Positions 62,933 through 64,000 of a stretch of 64,000 nt of DNA are shown piece by piece. A model generated the notes under the pieces. It was not told the origin of the DNA. It saw only the letters and a program-made list of their open reading frames with translations, and ran no database searches. Source of the DNA: a virus; the IMG/VR virus record IMGVR_UViG_3300026488_000022, positions 1-64,000 of that record. One strand, written 5' to 3'. Position 1 is the stretch's first letter; each line of letters begins with the position of its first letter. A program made the position numbers and the translations under genes.

Positions 62933-63361
62933 TTAATGTGAATTTACTTCTATCGTAGGTAATGGTACTTGTGTTGTAACTTTTGTTTCTACTATAGGTA
63001 TAATAGTTTGAGGTCTAAAATTAACTTTGTAATAATAAGCAGGAACATTTATCTCTTTTAATTGTTCAACAAAATAAGCTGTGTTATCTGATAATCCAAA
63101 ATATTCTTTAATGTAAGAGTTGTCTCCAACTTTACAAGTTACTTCTAATTGATTATCATATTTATCGTACTCTATACTACAAAACCCTTTTATCTCAAGT
63201 AAATATTTATCAGTTATACCATTAAAAAACACAATCCGTCTTAACACCTTAAAATTATCTGCCTCATAGCTAATATTATATGAGGCAGTTGTTGCCTCTC
63301 TTGAACAACCTATAAATAAGGTAGCTATTATTAATCCAAAAATTAAAGTTTTAATTTTCAT
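62933..63361 (-). CDS. Predicted lipoprotein
   Basis: 142 residues with a signal peptide and lipobox FIGC near residue 19. The rest is strand-rich with a Cys pair (FCSIEY, VTCKVG). Anchored to a membrane facing the periplasm; an early lipoprotein could block superinfection, but this is only a guess. Confidence 0.65.
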   Translation of the reverse strand: MKIKTLIFGLIIATLFIGCSREATTASYNISYEADNFKVLRRIVFFNGITDKYLLEIKGFCSIEYDKYDNQLEVTCKVGDNSYIKEYFGLSDNTAYFVEQLKEINVPAYYYKVNFRPQTIIPIVETKVTTQVPLPTIEVNSH

Positions 63362-64000
63362 TTTTATATCCTTTATTCAAATTTATTTTGCAGTTTTTAT
63401 AGTCAGCTTTTACCCATTTAGCTCTTGCTTCAGGTGAAGTATCTTTTTGAAATTTACCATCTACTATTTTACCTTTTCTACTGTTAATTTCTTTCCAAGT
63501 TTCATATAGAGTGCATTTAGGGTCATAACCAAGTTTCATTAACATTCCTATACAAAATACCATAATATCGTTAATACCATCTACAATTTCTTCTTCGCTA
63601 ATTCCTACATAATCATCAAATTTTTTCTTTTCTTCTTCTGATAAATTTAACATAAAGAAATCTTCAACCCATTTTTTTAAAGCAGGACGTCTCTCTTTTG
63701 TGATTTTAAACCCAGCAATTTCAAACATTTCTTCAATTATATTTGTAAATTCGTTTGTCATATTAAATTCTTGCTGGTCTAACAATCTTTCTTTCTGCCA
63801 CTTTTCGATTTTATTTATTACCTTGTTCGGAATATCATCAATGTAAAATAATGTTTGATAACAAATATAAACATAGTGTTTTGTAATTCCAGCAAAATTA
63901 AAATCTTCTATATACCCTATATTGTTAAATTCTACACTAAAAATTTCGTATTCTTTTTTCACATCAACGACAATTCCATAACCATATCTACAATCCCAAA
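63351..64000 (-). CDS. MazG-like nucleotide pyrophosphohydrolase, start off window
   Basis: The frame stays open to the right edge, so the GTG at 63962 is probably not the start. EEMFEIAG and EEIVDGINDIMVFC provide the acidic metal site of the all-alpha NTP hydrolase group, and the end (EINSRKGKIVDGKFQKDTSPEA) has the usual N-x-x-K-G-K pattern. Such enzymes clear dUTP or other NTPs or lower alarmones during infection. Confidence 0.7.
   Translation of the reverse strand, partial: WDCRYGYGIVVDVKKEYEIFSVEFNNIGYIEDFNFAGITKHYVYICYQTLFYIDDIPNKVINKIEKWQKERLLDQQEFNMTNEFTNIIEEMFEIAGFKITKERRPALKKWVEDFFMLNLSEEEKKKFDDYVGISEEEIVDGINDIMVFCIGMLMKLGYDPKCTLYETWKEINSRKGKIVDGKFQKDTSPEARAKWVKADYKNCKINLNKGYKNEN

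Noticed and set aside
1-64000. Assigning the host to Campylobacterota from AT richness
   Set aside because: Composition alone is not enough, and the perfect TTGACA boxes argue for a host that uses a strong -35, which is not typical of that group.
1-64000. tRNA genes, integrase, insertion sequences, lysogeny genes
   Set aside because: Looked for and not seen. The helix-turn-helix proteins at 52412 and 53180 are not recognisable repressors.

Overview
The window is an internal piece of a large, strongly AT-rich, apparently lytic tailed phage of siphovirus type. Evidence: a complete HK97-type head set (TerS, TerL, portal, U35 prohead protease, major capsid protein), a long-tail set (tail tube protein, chaperones, 1974-residue tape measure, tail-tip proteins), and phage replication and nucleotide genes (SbcCD, class I ribonucleotide reductase, 5'-3' exonuclease, RuvC, DnaG-type primase, ATP-dependent ligase, MazG-like hydrolase). 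No integrase, repressor, tRNA, IS element or CRISPR array was seen. An overlapping Rz/Rz1 spanin pair implies a Gram-negative host. AT richness would fit several phyla, and I do not name the host. Both ends of the window cut genes (SbcC on the left, the MazG-like gene on the right).

Layout: 1-7.5 kb, minus strand: SbcC, SbcD, an ssDNA-binding candidate, NrdB, NrdA, exonuclease. 7.7-17.2 kb, minus: RuvC, small structural genes, endolysin, tail tip and appendages. 17.3-48.7 kb, mostly minus, late genes in the order (reading with transcription, high to low coordinate) fibres, DUF1353, holin-like, TerS, TerL, more fibre-like genes, portal, connectors, tail tube, chaperones, then protease/holin/spanins/capsid, then tape measure. 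49.0-55.6 kb, plus: an early operon headed by a 628-residue replication-type protein and followed by about 16 small unknown genes. 56.2-64 kb, minus: small unknown genes, ligase, primase, MazG-like gene.

Two regulatory systems can be read directly. Early operons and plus-strand inserted genes have sigma70-type promoters with TTGACA or close variants, TATAAT and usually exactly 17 bp between. Late minus-strand genes instead carry an octamer, CTGATATA or CCGATATA, 25-36 nt before the start codon; 13 intergenic copies were found, none before an early gene.

The most unusual feature is a 150-190 bp intergenic element present in seven full or near-full copies plus one truncated copy. It contains a terminator-like hairpin and a direct TTTGGACA repeat and always points toward the downstream operon. 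Copies sit at both flanks of the capsid module (protease to capsid), which is out of its usual place, and another copy sits at the portal-connector junction where that module would normally lie. This suggests that the elements serve as recombination joints for gene modules. Three element copies also carry a nearly identical outward sigma70 promoter that drives plus-strand 'moron' genes inside the late region. One of these encodes a protein whose C-terminal half resembles Csx20-type ring nucleases, so it is a candidate anti-type III CRISPR factor.
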